From Bactericera cockerelli (taxonomy: Eukaryota; Arthropoda; Insecta; Hemiptera; Triozidae): 64,000 nucleotides of DNA. The translations under genes and the position numbers were made by a program. This document shows positions 21,816 to 33,023 of the stretch, piece after piece. The DNA lies in the NCBI GenBank assembly GCA_024516035.1, contig CM044961.1, positions 31,283,961 to 31,347,960 of the forward strand, written 5' to 3'. Under the pieces are notes generated by a model that was given only the letters and a program-made list of their open reading frames with translations, searched no databases and was not told the DNA's origin. The first letter of the stretch is position 1, and each line of letters starts with the position of its first letter.

Positions 21816-23176
21816 GAGTTGATTTTATAAACTCAGAATGAAACTATGCATGCTCCTACATTAAAGTTACACTAAATTCATCAATAACATCGGATTCCAT
21901 CAGTACTTTTAGACATAGGTTCCTATTAAAAAATATTATTTAAAAACTATATCTGTGATATCTCAGAAACTCGAAACGTGATATTTGTGCTGTGGCGTAT
22001 AATATCACTTGGTAGTGCGGCCAAAATTGCTTGACTTGGCGGTTTGGAGCGCTTCATAAACAATCACATATTCTTCCATACATTTATGAGATCAAATTTC
22101 CACGAATGATATTAGATATGCAATGTGCAGTTCCTGTTTTGACAAAATTTCATCACTAAGACAGGAGGAAGCATCGAGGACTCCAAAAATTTAATCCTTT
22201 TGCCGGCACCTTCTCCTCCCGCTCCCGTTTTGTCCCTTTCTGCATGAATTTTCATTATTTTTAATCCCGTTCCTTACGAAAATATTTTTCAACACCTCTT
22301 CTCAGTTCTCTGCTCACTCCTTGTTTTCCACTTAGGTTTGTTTCAGTTTCTTCGGAGCTCCTCTTTCGTTTCATTATCTAGTTTAATGTTGTTTGTTTTT
22401 TATTGTTTTACCTTGATTTTATTAAATTCACTCTTACTCCCTCGGTGTGTTTCGTTCCTGTTTTTATAGCCGTCTTTATCTTGCGTTTTCGTTGGAGGAT
22501 TAACTTTTCGAAACGGAAACAAAGTCAAATTGAAGACATAAGTCTGACCTACTTAATTTCAGCTCAGGTATCTTGCAAGTATGAAAGCTCTTGGTTTTAA
22601 TTGGAAAGCTTATCTGATGACATCCATACTGCAGAAATGTCCTGGAGATTTCGGCTTCAAGTTTCAAGTGGAATTTCCAGACTGAGCTTCAAATTGTTTC
22701 CAAGCTACCTATGTATGTATGTATAATTGTATATTTACAAGATTTGTACTTACTTTTCGCGTCACAAAAAACTAAATCATTACCGAATCTAATTTTTTTC
22801 ATTACCGAATCTAATTTTCTAATCTGAGTTAAAAATAATTGTTGAGCTAACTGCACGCTCATATCGAAGTGAAAAAGAAAATAAAACTTTCAATAATTTT
22901 TTCATACAGTTTAAAGAGTCGTAAAATTTTTTTCAAAGTGCCTAAATTATTACATTTTTCTATGAAATTACGTTTATGGCAGCAAACCCCAAGGACTCAG
23001 ACAAGTACACATAAAAAAAGTGTTTTCTTATAATTTTAATTTAATTTAAAATATTTTTTCGTCTTTCTAACATCTACTTCTATTAATTTGACTCGGACTC
23101 TTCAGTCCCACCAAACCTATTGACTTTAAGTAGCATTTAAGTTACAATACTTTTTAATAGTTTACCTAGTGACAAA
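21816..23176. other. Unrecognised DNA; may include the LINE 5' UTR
   Basis: AT-rich DNA without clear motifs. The last few hundred bases before the ATG at 23177 may be the 5' UTR of the CR1-like LINE, but the 5' boundary could not be fixed. Confidence 0.35.
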
Positions 23177-25591
23177 ATGGTTCTTACGAGAGCACAGATT
23201 AACCAAATAGAAGAAAGGACAGGGAAGAAACTGTTAACAAAAAACCTCTCTGAAGATGTCCAAAGAATGACAGTAACCCTCTACACAGAAATTCTAAAGG
23301 TTTTTGAAATGAAAAAAGATGATATACTATCTAGAAACTTTTTGTGTTCCATAGCTCTTGCAGTTGAAAGACTAGAAGAAGAGATTCAAGCACGCTCAGT
23401 GTGTGAGAAAAACTATGGAAAGATTCTGGTTGAATATAATAAACTCAAAGCCGAAAATAAGACAGTAAAAGAAAGCTGCTCAATCCAGAAACAAATCAAT
23501 AGCAGCTTGGCCGAGGACGCAGAAATAACCGAACAAGAATCAAACAAGATAAATGATGAAAATACGCAGACCATCAAATCCTTACACACAAAACTTGACA
23601 TCAAAATACAAGAAAACCAAAAATTGCAAAATGAGAAGGAGAAGTTGCAAAAAACAAACAAGGAGATGATGGAAGAGACTACAAAAAATCTGGTGTAAAC
23701 ATCACACGACTTTCCTTATCATATTAGGAATGGGAACAAGACCAAAAGCCACTGGTGACTCAAAGGTAACAGTTAGCTGAAAATCAAAGCCAAATTCGTA
23801 ATCAGCACCTCAAAGTTATTGGATTTGATATGTCACAATCCCCATCTAGGATGAATAATAAAAAAGTTAGTCAAAGCGGGTCCCCCCCAAAATACCGGTA
23901 AATTGGGGCCGAGGTCCAAAAAGTTCAAGATATCAAAAAAATGATGGGAAGAGACCCCTATTATTTTTTTAATCCAAGAAAATGTTGTTCTCTAACTTTT
24001 TTTTGTATCTTTAACCAATTCATAGAAACGGCGCTTGCGGCCAATATTTGCGGCCCTGCGGCCGCATTCTGCGGCCGATTTTAACTAAAAGTTTCGTGGT
24101 TGTCTGGTGAATAATATTAATTTCCATACCAAATTTCAAGTCTCTAGCTCTTACCGTTCTTGAGATATCCTGTTCACACACAGACACACACACAGACAGA
24201 CAGACAGACAGAAAAACGCACGGACCAATGGCTGAAAACAACTTTTTTGGTATCCTGAGGCTATGATTCGTCCAGAAATGTGAAAAAACTGGGTAGGTCA
24301 AATTTTCGACGAATACAATACTTTCCTTATTATAGGATAAGGAAAGTAAAAAACTAAACAACAAAGAAGCTGAAATCCATCAAATGCATGAGAATATAAA
24401 CACACTAAAGCAGACAAACAATGAGTTGAAGGAGAAATATCTCAGTATGAAGACACTATTGGACAAAAATCTCAACGAGAAAGCAGCCAAGAACCAGTTG
24501 TCAAAGGAAGACGTGCCGAAAGAGAGTCAAGGCGGAAGAAACCAATCCATCCAGCTCATCCAGACGGCAGCCTCCACATCTAATGCAGAACAGAAGATGA
24601 CTGTTCAACATACATCAGCGACACCTGAAATTGAAATCAGGGAAAAAGTTCCTATAACTAAATTGTTTGTCATTGGCGACAGCCACACCAGAGATGTGCA
24701 ATCAATTATTCAAAATGCAATACAACCCAAATTTGGTGCCAAAACAATTTGTATGCCAGGGAAGACTCTTGGGCAAGTTATTAACACTATAAAACCCGAA
24801 AAGTTAGCAAGTAATGTACAGGTTTGTATTGTGGCTGGTGCCAATGACGTTTTTAAGACATGATGGAAAGATATTCAGGATTCTATTGATAAGTTATACC
24901 GAAAATGTAAAAATAATAACATTCTATTAGTGCTTGCTCCTCCTAGATACGACATAAAAAAATAAACAAACACATCACCAATATGAATGTGAAAATAAAG
25001 CACTATATCAAAAAGTATTCCAACATGACTTGCATAGACACACACAACTTCATTACACCACAACACATGGGTCAAGATTTAGCACATCTGACACGAAGAG
25101 GGAAAATTATCTTGTGTAACAAGATTGTAGGTAGAGTGTTTGGCTTGTCAGTAAAGTCAGATACAGCAATACATAATACGGACAAGTCATTATCACATCA
25201 GCATAATGCTGTACACCAAACAAACAATAGGTACACATACAAGAGACAATCTCAGGTCAATAGAAACGTTGGGTTTAAAGACACACATAAACACAAATAT
25301 CATAATACATACTATGATCAAAATAACTATAACATGCGTAATATACAGGGTTATAACAAAACACCCTCAACACAATACTTTCACTCAAATGCAAATGAGT
25401 TTCCCCCTTTACGAACACAAAGAAACTTAAAGAACATGCAGTACACTACACATTACCAACCTTACAGACTATTGTATAGTGATGCATTAGGCCACACAGG
25501 ATTTGTGAATCCTTATGATCATCCTGTTAACCCCTACATTGGAACCCAGAACAGATACGATAGCCTCCGACAAAATTTTTACCAAACATAG
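23177..25591 (+). pseudogene. LINE ORF1: coiled coil plus SGNH hydrolase, broken
   Basis: The first segment (23177-23698, 173 codons) is lysine/glutamate/glutamine-rich and looks like an extended coiled coil. After an insertion the coiled coil resumes near 24345-24480. The C-terminal domain then shows SGNH-hydrolase blocks: GDSH (nucleophile Ser) near 24677, a Gly block MPGKTLG, GAND near 24838, and a DLAH Asp/His pair near 25076. A TGA at 24861-24863 and a frameshift in an A-run near 24955 break the domain. The tail (to 25591) is rich in Asn, Tyr, His and Gln. In CR1-like elements ORF1 binds the RNA, and the esterase domain has an uncertain role. Confidence 0.8.
23709..24347. mobile_element. 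Hairpin-ended insertion inside LINE ORF1
   Basis: ACTTTCCTTAT at 23709-23719 recurs at 24320-24330 and is inverted at 24337-24347, so the right end folds into a perfect 11-bp stem. Inside are a (CAGA)n microsatellite (24178-24212) and repeated GCGGCC-type blocks near 24040-24080. A related terminal segment lies inverted at 32705-32830. The left boundary is less sure, because about 34 codons at 23778-23880 read like ORF1 (for example NQHLKVIGFDMSQ), which would push the true start to about 23880. No target duplication was identified. Confidence 0.55.
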
Positions 25592-28580
25592 ACGTTTCTC
25601 TTCCAAGAGAAGAAGACATTAGAAATCCCCAGACAAACAAAATCAGACGTAAATCTCCTCCTTCCCGAAACCAACCCTGTACGAATGACACGGAACAAAA
25701 AATAAAATCCTATAAAACCTTAACCATTCAAAAACAAATCAGGATATATTATCAGAATGCCAATAGTCTAAAAAGGAAAGGACATGAATTTTATCTAAAC
25801 CTACTAAATGAAGATTATGACATTATTGTAATCACTGAAACTTGGTTGTCAGAAGACGTTCATAGTAATGAACTCTTTGATAATAGGTATATTGTATACA
25901 GACAAGACAGAAATAAAGAAACTACTCTTAAAACTCGTGGTGGTGGTTTGATCTGTGCCATAAAAAACACCCTATCAGTAAGTCCTCTATCCAACTTAAA
26001 TATTTGTGACAAGACCCGTGAAACTATGTGGCTTAAATGTACCCTTTACGGACAAGATTTAATCCTGTGTGTGTGTTATTTCCCTCCACCAGTAAATCAC
26101 GAAACTCTAAAGGACTTTGTACAAAATGTCGGCCAACAAAATTATTTTTACAACGAAAGAATTATGCTTCTAGGAGATTTCAATCTCCCTGAATTTAGTG
26201 ATCCTAACCTAGGCCACTCAATCGCTGTGACGTACCTAGAAGAACTGGTTAACCTATATAACCTAGAATCAATTAATAAAGTGCAAAATAAAAAAGGCCG
26301 TATTCTTGACCTTTGTCTGACCAAATTTTTCACAGTACAATGTCACGCGCAAAAAATGCGCAGATATCAGTGTTGAAAAAGCTCAAGGTCTTGTGAAACC
26401 AGTTGGACACCACCCCCTTTGGTAATTGATATAAGCCTACATAAAATCAGCTATCCTTCAAGTTCAACTGAATTTCAGCAAAAAAATGACGAAAAGAAAA
26501 CATACAATTTTAAGAAAGCAGATTACAACGGAATCCGCCTTGAACTTGAAAATCTCAAATGGCAAGAAACTTTCAACTCAGTAGACCCCGACCCTAATGC
26601 ACAACTTGAAATATTTATAGAAAAACTAAAAGCTGTTTTAGATAAATACATTCCCTTATTTCCTTCTACAAAAAGAAAACAAAAATTCCCTTCATGGTGG
26701 AATTTCGAGACAAAAAAAACTGTACAAAAGTAAAGAACGATTACGAAAAATTAAACAAAAATCCAAGAAACAAGAAAATAAATACCACCTAGTTAGAAAA
26801 CAATGCAAAAAAGAAATTCGAAATGATTTTAACTCTTACATCGAAAATGTGACAAACAATTTAAAAACAGATCCCTCTCTTTTCTGGAAATATTTCAAAG
26901 AAAAAAAAGGGTCATCAAAAAAGTCGGTGCTAAAATACAAAGGGGCTGATTTAAAAAATCCACAAGAAATAGCAGATGCCTTTGCAGAGCACTTCATATC
27001 CGCTCATAACCATAGTGTATCCACAAACATGAGAGTAAACCCAGAAATCGAAAACACCAATAATAAAACCTACACATCGAACAGATAACGGAAAATGAAA
27101 TTGTTCAAGCAATCAAAAATATTCCTCAAAATAAATCGCCAGGTACAGATGGTTTGCCACCTATATTATTTAAAAAATGCATTGAACAACTTAAAACACC
27201 CTTAACATACATATTGAATACATCGATAAAAATGTCCATCTTCCCTGATCTCCTAAAAGAGTCCATTATTATTCCCGTCCCAAAGAAGGGATCACCCATA
27301 GACATTGAAAATCACAGGCCTATATCCACGTTAAACACCATAGCCAAAATTTACGAGAACGTTCTTTACGATAGACTATGTCCATATATTATAAACATTA
27401 TTACTCCAAATCAGCATGGTTTCGTAACAAAAAAATCTACTGTCAGTAATCTAGTTGAATTTACCGATTACACAGCACATGTATTGGCTCAAAAAGGACA
27501 AGTTGATGTACTATACGGAGATATTATGAAATGTTTTGACTCCATATTTCATAATGCAATTCTTAATGCACTATCTGTCTCAGGTTTCTCACCCCCTCTT
27601 ACACATTTCCTTGAATCCTATCTAAAACATCGTAAAAATACTGTACTCTACGATAATTTCAAATCAAAACAATTTACACCACCATCAGGAGTTGTACAGG
27701 GTAGCAAATTATCAAGCCTACTTTTCATTTTAACATTCAATGACATCAAAAATCATATCAAACACTCAGAATTTAAAATGTATGCTGACGATCTCAAGCT
27801 TTATAAAAACATAACATCTCAGCTAGATTGCACTTTACTAGAAAGAGACATAGTAAATATTCAAACATGGCTGAAATCAATAGGACTTACATTTCATCCG
27901 GATAAGTGCTACAAAATGACATACATAGCAAACAATACAAACAAAATTTCATATACCTACAAAATTAACAGTACAGATCTGACAGAGATAGAATACTACA
28001 GAGACCTGGGCATCACATTTACACCTACACTATCTTGGAATAACCATATCACGGAAATAACCAAAAAATCTCTCCGTAAACTGGGCATGATCATACGGTA
28101 CTGTAAACCAATTAATGATATCGATGCTATAACAACTCTCTATAAGTCCCTTGTTCGATCAACTATAGAATATGGCTCTGTGATATGGAGTCCCAAAACC
28201 AAAAAGATAAGAAATCCATTGAAGACATTCAGGCTCGATTCGTGCGCTATCTATTTCAAAAATGCAATGGTTTTTATCCAACTTACCCTAACAACATATC
28301 ATACGACCTGCTATCTGAACACCTTCCCATTGAAAAACTGGACACAAGATTTACTAATAATCAACTAATATTTTTGAAGAAATCTCTCAACTACGAAATA
28401 GATAGCCATTACATCTTATCAAAAATCAGTTTTAAAATCCCAAATCATAGACTTCGAATAGATCCTTCCACACTATTCAATGTCCCAAGATACAATTTGG
28501 ATCTCTTGTATAAATCACCAATAATCACTGCTATGAGAACCTACAATGATTTAAACGAAAAACCAGATTTATTTTTATAA
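25591..28580 (+). pseudogene. LINE ORF2: APE endonuclease and reverse transcriptase, frameshifted
   Basis: The endonuclease motifs run in order: YYQNANSL (25751), IVITETWLS, RGGGLICAI, LLGDFNLPEF (26170), GRILDLCLT and HHP/PLVIDI (26408). The reverse transcriptase shows SPGTDGLPP (27137), NHRPISTLNTIAKI, QHGFVTKKST, the palm A motif GDIMKCFDSIF (27520), PSGVVQGSKLSSLLF, YADDLKLY (27780, catalytic YADD) and DLGITF. The thumb and C-terminal part continue in another frame to the stop at 28578-28580. Frameshifts lie near 26340, 26408, 26715 (A-run), 27072 and 28190. No RNase H or C-terminal zinc knuckle was found. It nicked target DNA and copied its own RNA when intact. Confidence 0.88.
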
Positions 28581-28596
28581 TATACAAAATTACCAC

Positions 28597-28656
28597 ACTG
28601 CGTTAGTAATTGCCTTATTCAATCAGTCACATGATTGAATCAGGTGTAAACGCAGT
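28597..28656 (+). other. 3' UTR stem-loop of the CR1-like LINE
   Basis: ACTGCGTT (28597-28604) pairs with AACGCAGT (28649-28656), and inside it ATTCAATCA (28617-28625) pairs with TGATTGAAT (28632-28640) around a 6-nt loop. It ends 5 bp before the A-run. In several LINE families a 3' stem-loop is the reverse transcriptase recognition site, and the same role is inferred here. Confidence 0.75.
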
Positions 28657-28660
28657 ATAA

Positions 28661-28691
<31 letters not shown>

Positions 28692-28756
28692 ATGTCCAAT
28701 CTATTCTCAATTGACCCATAATCCAAATTGATGTTTTCAAAAACTATCAAAAACGA

Positions 28757-29072
28757 GCGCGCGATTAGCTCAGTGGATTAAGCACTCGCTTGCCATGCGG
28801 AAGGTCCCGGGTTCGAACCCCCGCGCCGACAAAAATTTGTATTCTTAATTTGGTTACAATTGTTTGTAAGGGATACCTTCCGGTGCGCTCGTGTTGACCC
28901 AGCACCTAAATGGGAAGTATTGTGTCACTTCTCGCCCATCAGAGGGGAGGCATACTACGGGATGGGCAGGCTACAACACAGACCACAAGCGTCTACAGTA
29001 GCTCCTGTTTCATGGCTACGAAATAAAAAAGGCTGTGAAACACTCATCTTTAAAAAAAAAAAAAAAAAAAAA
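28757..29072 (+). repeat. SINE-A, full-length copy with poly(A)
   Basis: The tRNA-like head has GATTAGCTCAGTGGATTAAG (A-box), a Gly-type loop TTGCCATG and GGGTTCGAACCC (B-box). The 240-bp body contains ACCTTCCGGTGCGCTCGTGT and CACTTCTCGCCCATCAGAG, and the copy ends GTGAAACACTCATCTTT plus A21. It is the reference copy for the family. Pol III transcription from the internal promoter is the expected mode. Confidence 0.9.
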
Positions 29073-29253
29073 GTATTGCCAAAGACTCCTCTACTAAATC
29101 CTCTAGTTCTCTGTATGCAATGGCCGTGCCTACCAATGGCAAAAAAAATCCTCTGGCCAGAGTAATTTTAAACATAATGTCAAGAGACACATCAATCCCA
29201 AACTTCGACATCACGTTCGAAAGACACGCGTTCTCCGAACGACCGTTCGCCAT
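29073..29253 (-). pseudogene. Unrecognised coding-like fragment (repeat family L)
   Basis: A minus-strand frame of about 60 codons has balanced composition (for example MSKFGIDVSLDIMFKITLA and AYRELEDLVEESLA) and is cut by the SINE-A poly(A). Part of it, GGCATTGGTAGGCACGGCCA, resembles the inverted pair at 55431-55673, so it is probably from a dispersed element and not a host gene. No function is assigned. Confidence 0.35.
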
Positions 29254-30256
29254 ATGGCCAAATTAGTTGAAGTAATTAAGAGAGAAACACAAACAAGGAC
29301 TTTTAACCTACGGTTCGGAAGTGGAGGAGGGCTCTAATGACACGGTAATCATGGCCAGGACAAGGCAGGTAATTATACGTTTCCTTTACCTGTTCAAGGA
29401 CACACATTTCCGCTGATGAACAAACAACCTCTCCTTTCTTTCTTTCTCTTCCACTCTACTTTCTAGTTTCCCTTCACTTATTCAAGTCTATTCTTACATT
29501 TCTCTCTCATCACCTATTCCCTTCATGATTGCTATTTTCTCATTTTATCATTCTATTTACCTCATTTACACTTTCTCTCCTACACTTTCTCTCTATTTAC
29601 CTCATCATGAAACAGAATTAGATTAATTTAATCTAAGTGGACACTTCGCAAACGACCTCTAGTGGGAATTTTCAGCCAATCAAAGCGCAATATACCCTGA
29701 GTCAGCTGTGTCCAAACAATTATAGCTAATCTTGTTTCAAATTTCGGCCCTTAGTTTCTTTATTTTGGTTTACATAGTTTATTTCTTCCTTACACACCAA
29801 CTCTCTATTTTCCGCTTATTTCACTTTTATTTATCTGATCCCTGTCACACATGGACTCGTCTAATATTCACGCCCTTTCCCATTTTATTTATAGAAGTCC
29901 AACCAAGACTATAGACAGTCACTGAGTATGCTTATGGATATTTAAGGCAGTTTCATCAAACCTTCACTTAGGGTAGGAATAGCAGAATGGACACTTCCAA
30001 GCCGTCCTGATGTGATATCCATTAAGATATCCTTCACAGGTTGTCGCCACTGTTTGTTAAGTGATAGAAGCAGGGGTAGAATGAGGAAAAGAGGAACAGG
30101 AGAAAGAGAAGAGCAGGAATGGAGGGCGCATAAAAAATTTAATCACCATCAGTGGAGGATAGAGGAGAGAAGAGAGACCTCCCTAATGAACTTTTCTCTT
30201 TGCCCTGTCATTACCGAGCAAATCTATTAGGGTCAGAGAGAATAGTATCTGTACTA
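29254..30256. other. No gene recognised
   Basis: Mixed AT-rich DNA, pyrimidine-biased at 29440-29600 and purine-biased from about 30070. A short palindrome, AGATTAATTTAATCT, lies near 29621. Confidence 0.4.
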
Positions 30257-30545
30257 AAACTAACAGTCGAGAAGGGAATGGGAGGAGGAGCAGGGAATGA
30301 GAGGAGGGGAAGGGGGTGTGGTGAAGGAGTGTGAGGAAGTACAGGGGGAGGGGCAAGCTAGGGGAAGAGATCGAAACTAACAGACCAGAGTGGAAGGCGG
30401 GGCACAATAGGGGAGTGGTAGAGACAGAGTACACGACAGGGGGAAGGACAAAGTGAGGGGGAGGAACTAAAACTAACAGACGAGAGTGGGAGAGGCGGGG
30501 CTAATTGTCGTGAGGGGAGTGGAAGGAGGGGCTTCTTCCAACAGG
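30257..30545. repeat. G-rich tandem repeat, three diverged units (about 95-117 bp)
   Basis: AAACTAACAGWCGAG-like starts occur at about 30257, 30374 and 30469, each followed by GGAGGGG/AAGGCGGGGC-type DNA. The G-tracts could form G-rich secondary structures. Confidence 0.6.
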
Positions 30546-30805
30546 CGAGGCAAATTGTTTGTTGACACGAGACCGAATAATTCAGCACCGGCAACGTCCT
30601 TTTACTGTTATAGTTCTATTAGTATGTATTTAACCTATAGGGCTATAAAGTAGTGCTTAATTTAGAGTATTTGGACTGCCAGCACAAGGAAGTCTCCCAT
30701 TATGCACCAGTTTTAATAAAGCCTAATAATAATTATAATAATTCCGTGTCCGTGAGATAGGGACAGATGCCTAAATCATTTGGACCCCCTAATAAAGCAC
30801 TTATT

Positions 30806-31142
30806 CAGTAAAACTTGCTGGATATAGGAGATTCAAGGGACCGGAATTTCTTTTGTTATGACGTCTAGGTTTCTTTATAAAGAGGTCATTTTCCCTTGAA
30901 GAGAGGTTAATTAGACCTGTATTTAAAAAGAAAAGAAAAAGATGAGTGTTTCACAGCTTTTTTTATTTCGTATCCATGAAACAGCAGCTACTGTAAACGC
31001 TTGTGGTCTGTGTTGTAGCCTGACCATCCCGTAGTATGCTTCCCCTCTGATGGGCGAGAAGTGACACAATACTTCCCATTTAGGTGCTGGGTCAACACGA
31101 GTTCTCTTTTATTGATGTTTCTCTTATATCCAGGGTCGACTG
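30806..31142. mobile_element. Miniature element M, copy 1, interrupted by SINE-A
   Basis: The ends CAGTAAAACTTGCTGGATA (left) and TATCCAGGGTCGACTG (right) match the second copy at 52655-52813 in reverse orientation. Internal blocks GATTCAAGGGACCGGAAT and TCTAGGTTTCTTTATA are also shared. The middle holds an inverted SINE-A (about 30925-31101), so the element predates that SINE insertion. Confidence 0.65.
30925..31101 (-). repeat. SINE-A 3' part inserted in element M
   Basis: Starting at AAAAAGATGAGTGTTTCACA and ending at GGTGCTGGGTCAACACGAG, it is the reverse complement of the SINE-A 3' two-thirds. The tRNA head is missing, so the copy is 5'-truncated. Confidence 0.85.
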
Positions 31143-31179
31143 TACTATTTTTTTCCTTATTGAGCTCAATGGTTATGTC

Positions 31180-31385
31180 CCATGTTAAAACCCCAGAGCC
31201 GACAAAAAAATTGTATTAAAAAATAGGTTACAGTTGTTTGCAGGGGCTCGTTTTGACCCAGCACCAAAATGGGAAATAGTGAGTCACATACTACGGGATG
31301 GGTAAGTTTCAACAAAAACTACAAGTAGATGCTGTTTCATGGATAAGAAACAAAAAACCGTGAATTACTCATCTTAAAAGAAAAT
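31180..31385 (+). repeat. SINE-A, diverged, head-truncated copy
   Basis: It starts near AAAACCCCAGAGCCGACAAA, keeps TTTTGACCCAGCACC and TACTACGGGATGGGTAAG, and ends GTGAATTACTCATCTTAAAA. It is clearly older than the copy at 28757 and is inverted relative to its neighbour at 30925. Confidence 0.75.
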
Positions 31386-32704
31386 GGTTCCTATAAGACG
31401 TAGTGCCTTTTTAAACTGTCAACGCCAGTACAGTAAGTAATGATACAGACAATTCAATAAAGCATCCCATTATTAAATCGAATTTTCTTTTAAATCAAAC
31501 AAGAATAAATGTAAACTAAGGGTTCCAATCGCCAATTCAAATTTGTTTTTTATTCAGTTCAATATAAAATACATGTTGAGACGGTAAATATCTTTTACAG
31601 TTCCAAAGTTCAATTTCAAAGAGGCACAAACCTTTGAACACTGTCATATACTATTAGGTACCTTTACTGCAGTGTTCAAATGCCTCTAGTATTATTTAAG
31701 CTAATAAAATTATAAAATTAGAGTGGCTAATTCACTCATGATAACTTTTTACTAAAAGCTTGCACAGCGTGAAAACATGAACACTAGATGATAAAATTAG
31801 AAACGGTAGAAAGCACTTCCTTACAGCACGAAACTTTTTAATTTATAACTTTTATATGAGTAGACCTATGCATGCATGTAGGCGTTTGAAACGATCCATC
31901 AGTGCTTGTTGTGAAAGGTCGACAAATTTCTTGCTGAAAAAAGAAAGCGGGATGAATAATATTATTCATTTTAGGGTAGCATCATTATGAATTACTTTTG
32001 TACTGTAAAATTTTCCTTGCAGTTTTTATAATATTGTGGACATTACAACAATGGTAAAGCATTAACTGAAATTGACAGTGTAGGTATAGTACCTACGTAA
32101 CAAAATATAGGTTTACCTGTATTCCTATACATACATACATTGAAATCTCGATGACAGATGACTCGCTCATCGACCCATCATATGATAAATAAGACAAAAA
32201 TTGACAACATCCACAGAACCATACATTCAAGTACATAATTATCTTATTTTCATCTATAAATCTACCTATCTGAAGAATAAAAAACAAGAATATCAGGTGG
32301 AATTTTGAAAAATACGCGCTCTCAATTTGCTTTCACACCATCGCCATTGGCCTGGTCGTACCTATACCATATCGTAATCAACTTAATATGTAACAAGAAA
32401 AAGCGATAGGAATCGGAACAATATGATAACGTTAGCACTCGTACGAATATACAAATGGAAAATAGGGTATTAGTACAAAAAAGAGCATCATACAGAGCCA
32501 TTAAGCCCAACATAGATAGAGATCGCCTGCTTGCCTTGCATTAAAGGAACGAGAAAGGCGAAGAGGAGAAAGGGACAGGCAAAAAGAAGATGAAAATCTC
32601 AAAGGCACTCGACGCAGGTTTGATAAAACATGGAGAACATTTCAACAACCTACAAAATGTTTACAGCACCGTCTTTCCGTTTAACCCTTGGATCAGTCTG
32701 ATAT
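31386..32704. other. No gene recognised
   Basis: AT-rich unique-looking DNA. A small inverted repeat, GAGGCACAAACCTTTGAACA with its partner TGTTCAAATGCCTC, lies at about 31621-31688. Confidence 0.4.
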
Positions 32705-32830
32705 TTTTTTACTTTCTATTACCTAGAAGGTATAGAAAGTATTGTAATCGGTCACTTTTTTACAAATTGAGCTGATTTACAAATTCTGGACGAATTAGAA
32801 TATCTTGATTCCAAAAAACTGATTTTTTAG
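32705..32830 (-). mobile_element. Terminal segment related to the ORF1 insertion
   Basis: The palindrome at 32711-32740 (ACTTTCTAT facing ATAGAAAGT) matches in position and pattern the hairpin at 24320-24347. The following block, read on the minus strand, has ATTCGTCCAGAA, then AATACAATACTTTC, as at 24260-24325. This is a diverged relative in reverse orientation, and its other end was not found. Confidence 0.55.
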
Positions 32831-32975
32831 TTACCTGATGGTTATTTACAATAAATCAGACGTTTTAGTAAAAATGGTTTTGTTTATTGTATTATTTGCT
32901 TTGTTAATTTTAACATTTTGTTGACGTTTTTCCGTTTGGAACACAGTTGCTTACAAAAAGTCCCAAAGATGAGTG

Positions 32976-33023
32976 CACTGAAGCAGGCTGAAAAACTTAA
33001 AAGGTTTTCAGTCTGCTTCAGTG
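32976..33023. other. Hairpin, 19-bp stem and 10-nt loop
   Basis: CACTGAAGCAGGCTGAAAA (32976-32994) is followed after ACTTAAAAGG by its inverted partner at 33005-33023 with a single mismatch. No surrounding element was identified. Confidence 0.85.

Larger units (their letters stand above)
23177..28689 (+). mobile_element. CR1-like LINE, nearly full length, inactivated
   Basis: The order is ORF1 (coiled coil plus SGNH hydrolase), ORF2 (APE endonuclease plus reverse transcriptase), a ~110-bp 3' UTR with a hairpin, and an A-run at 28662-28689. This is the layout of the CR1/Jockey superfamily. An SGNH esterase-type ORF1 points to the CR1-like group, and no RNase H domain is seen. Premature stops, at least five frameshifts and a 0.64-kb insertion make it non-autonomous now. 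The conserved motifs are still readable, so decay is recent. Confidence 0.85.
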
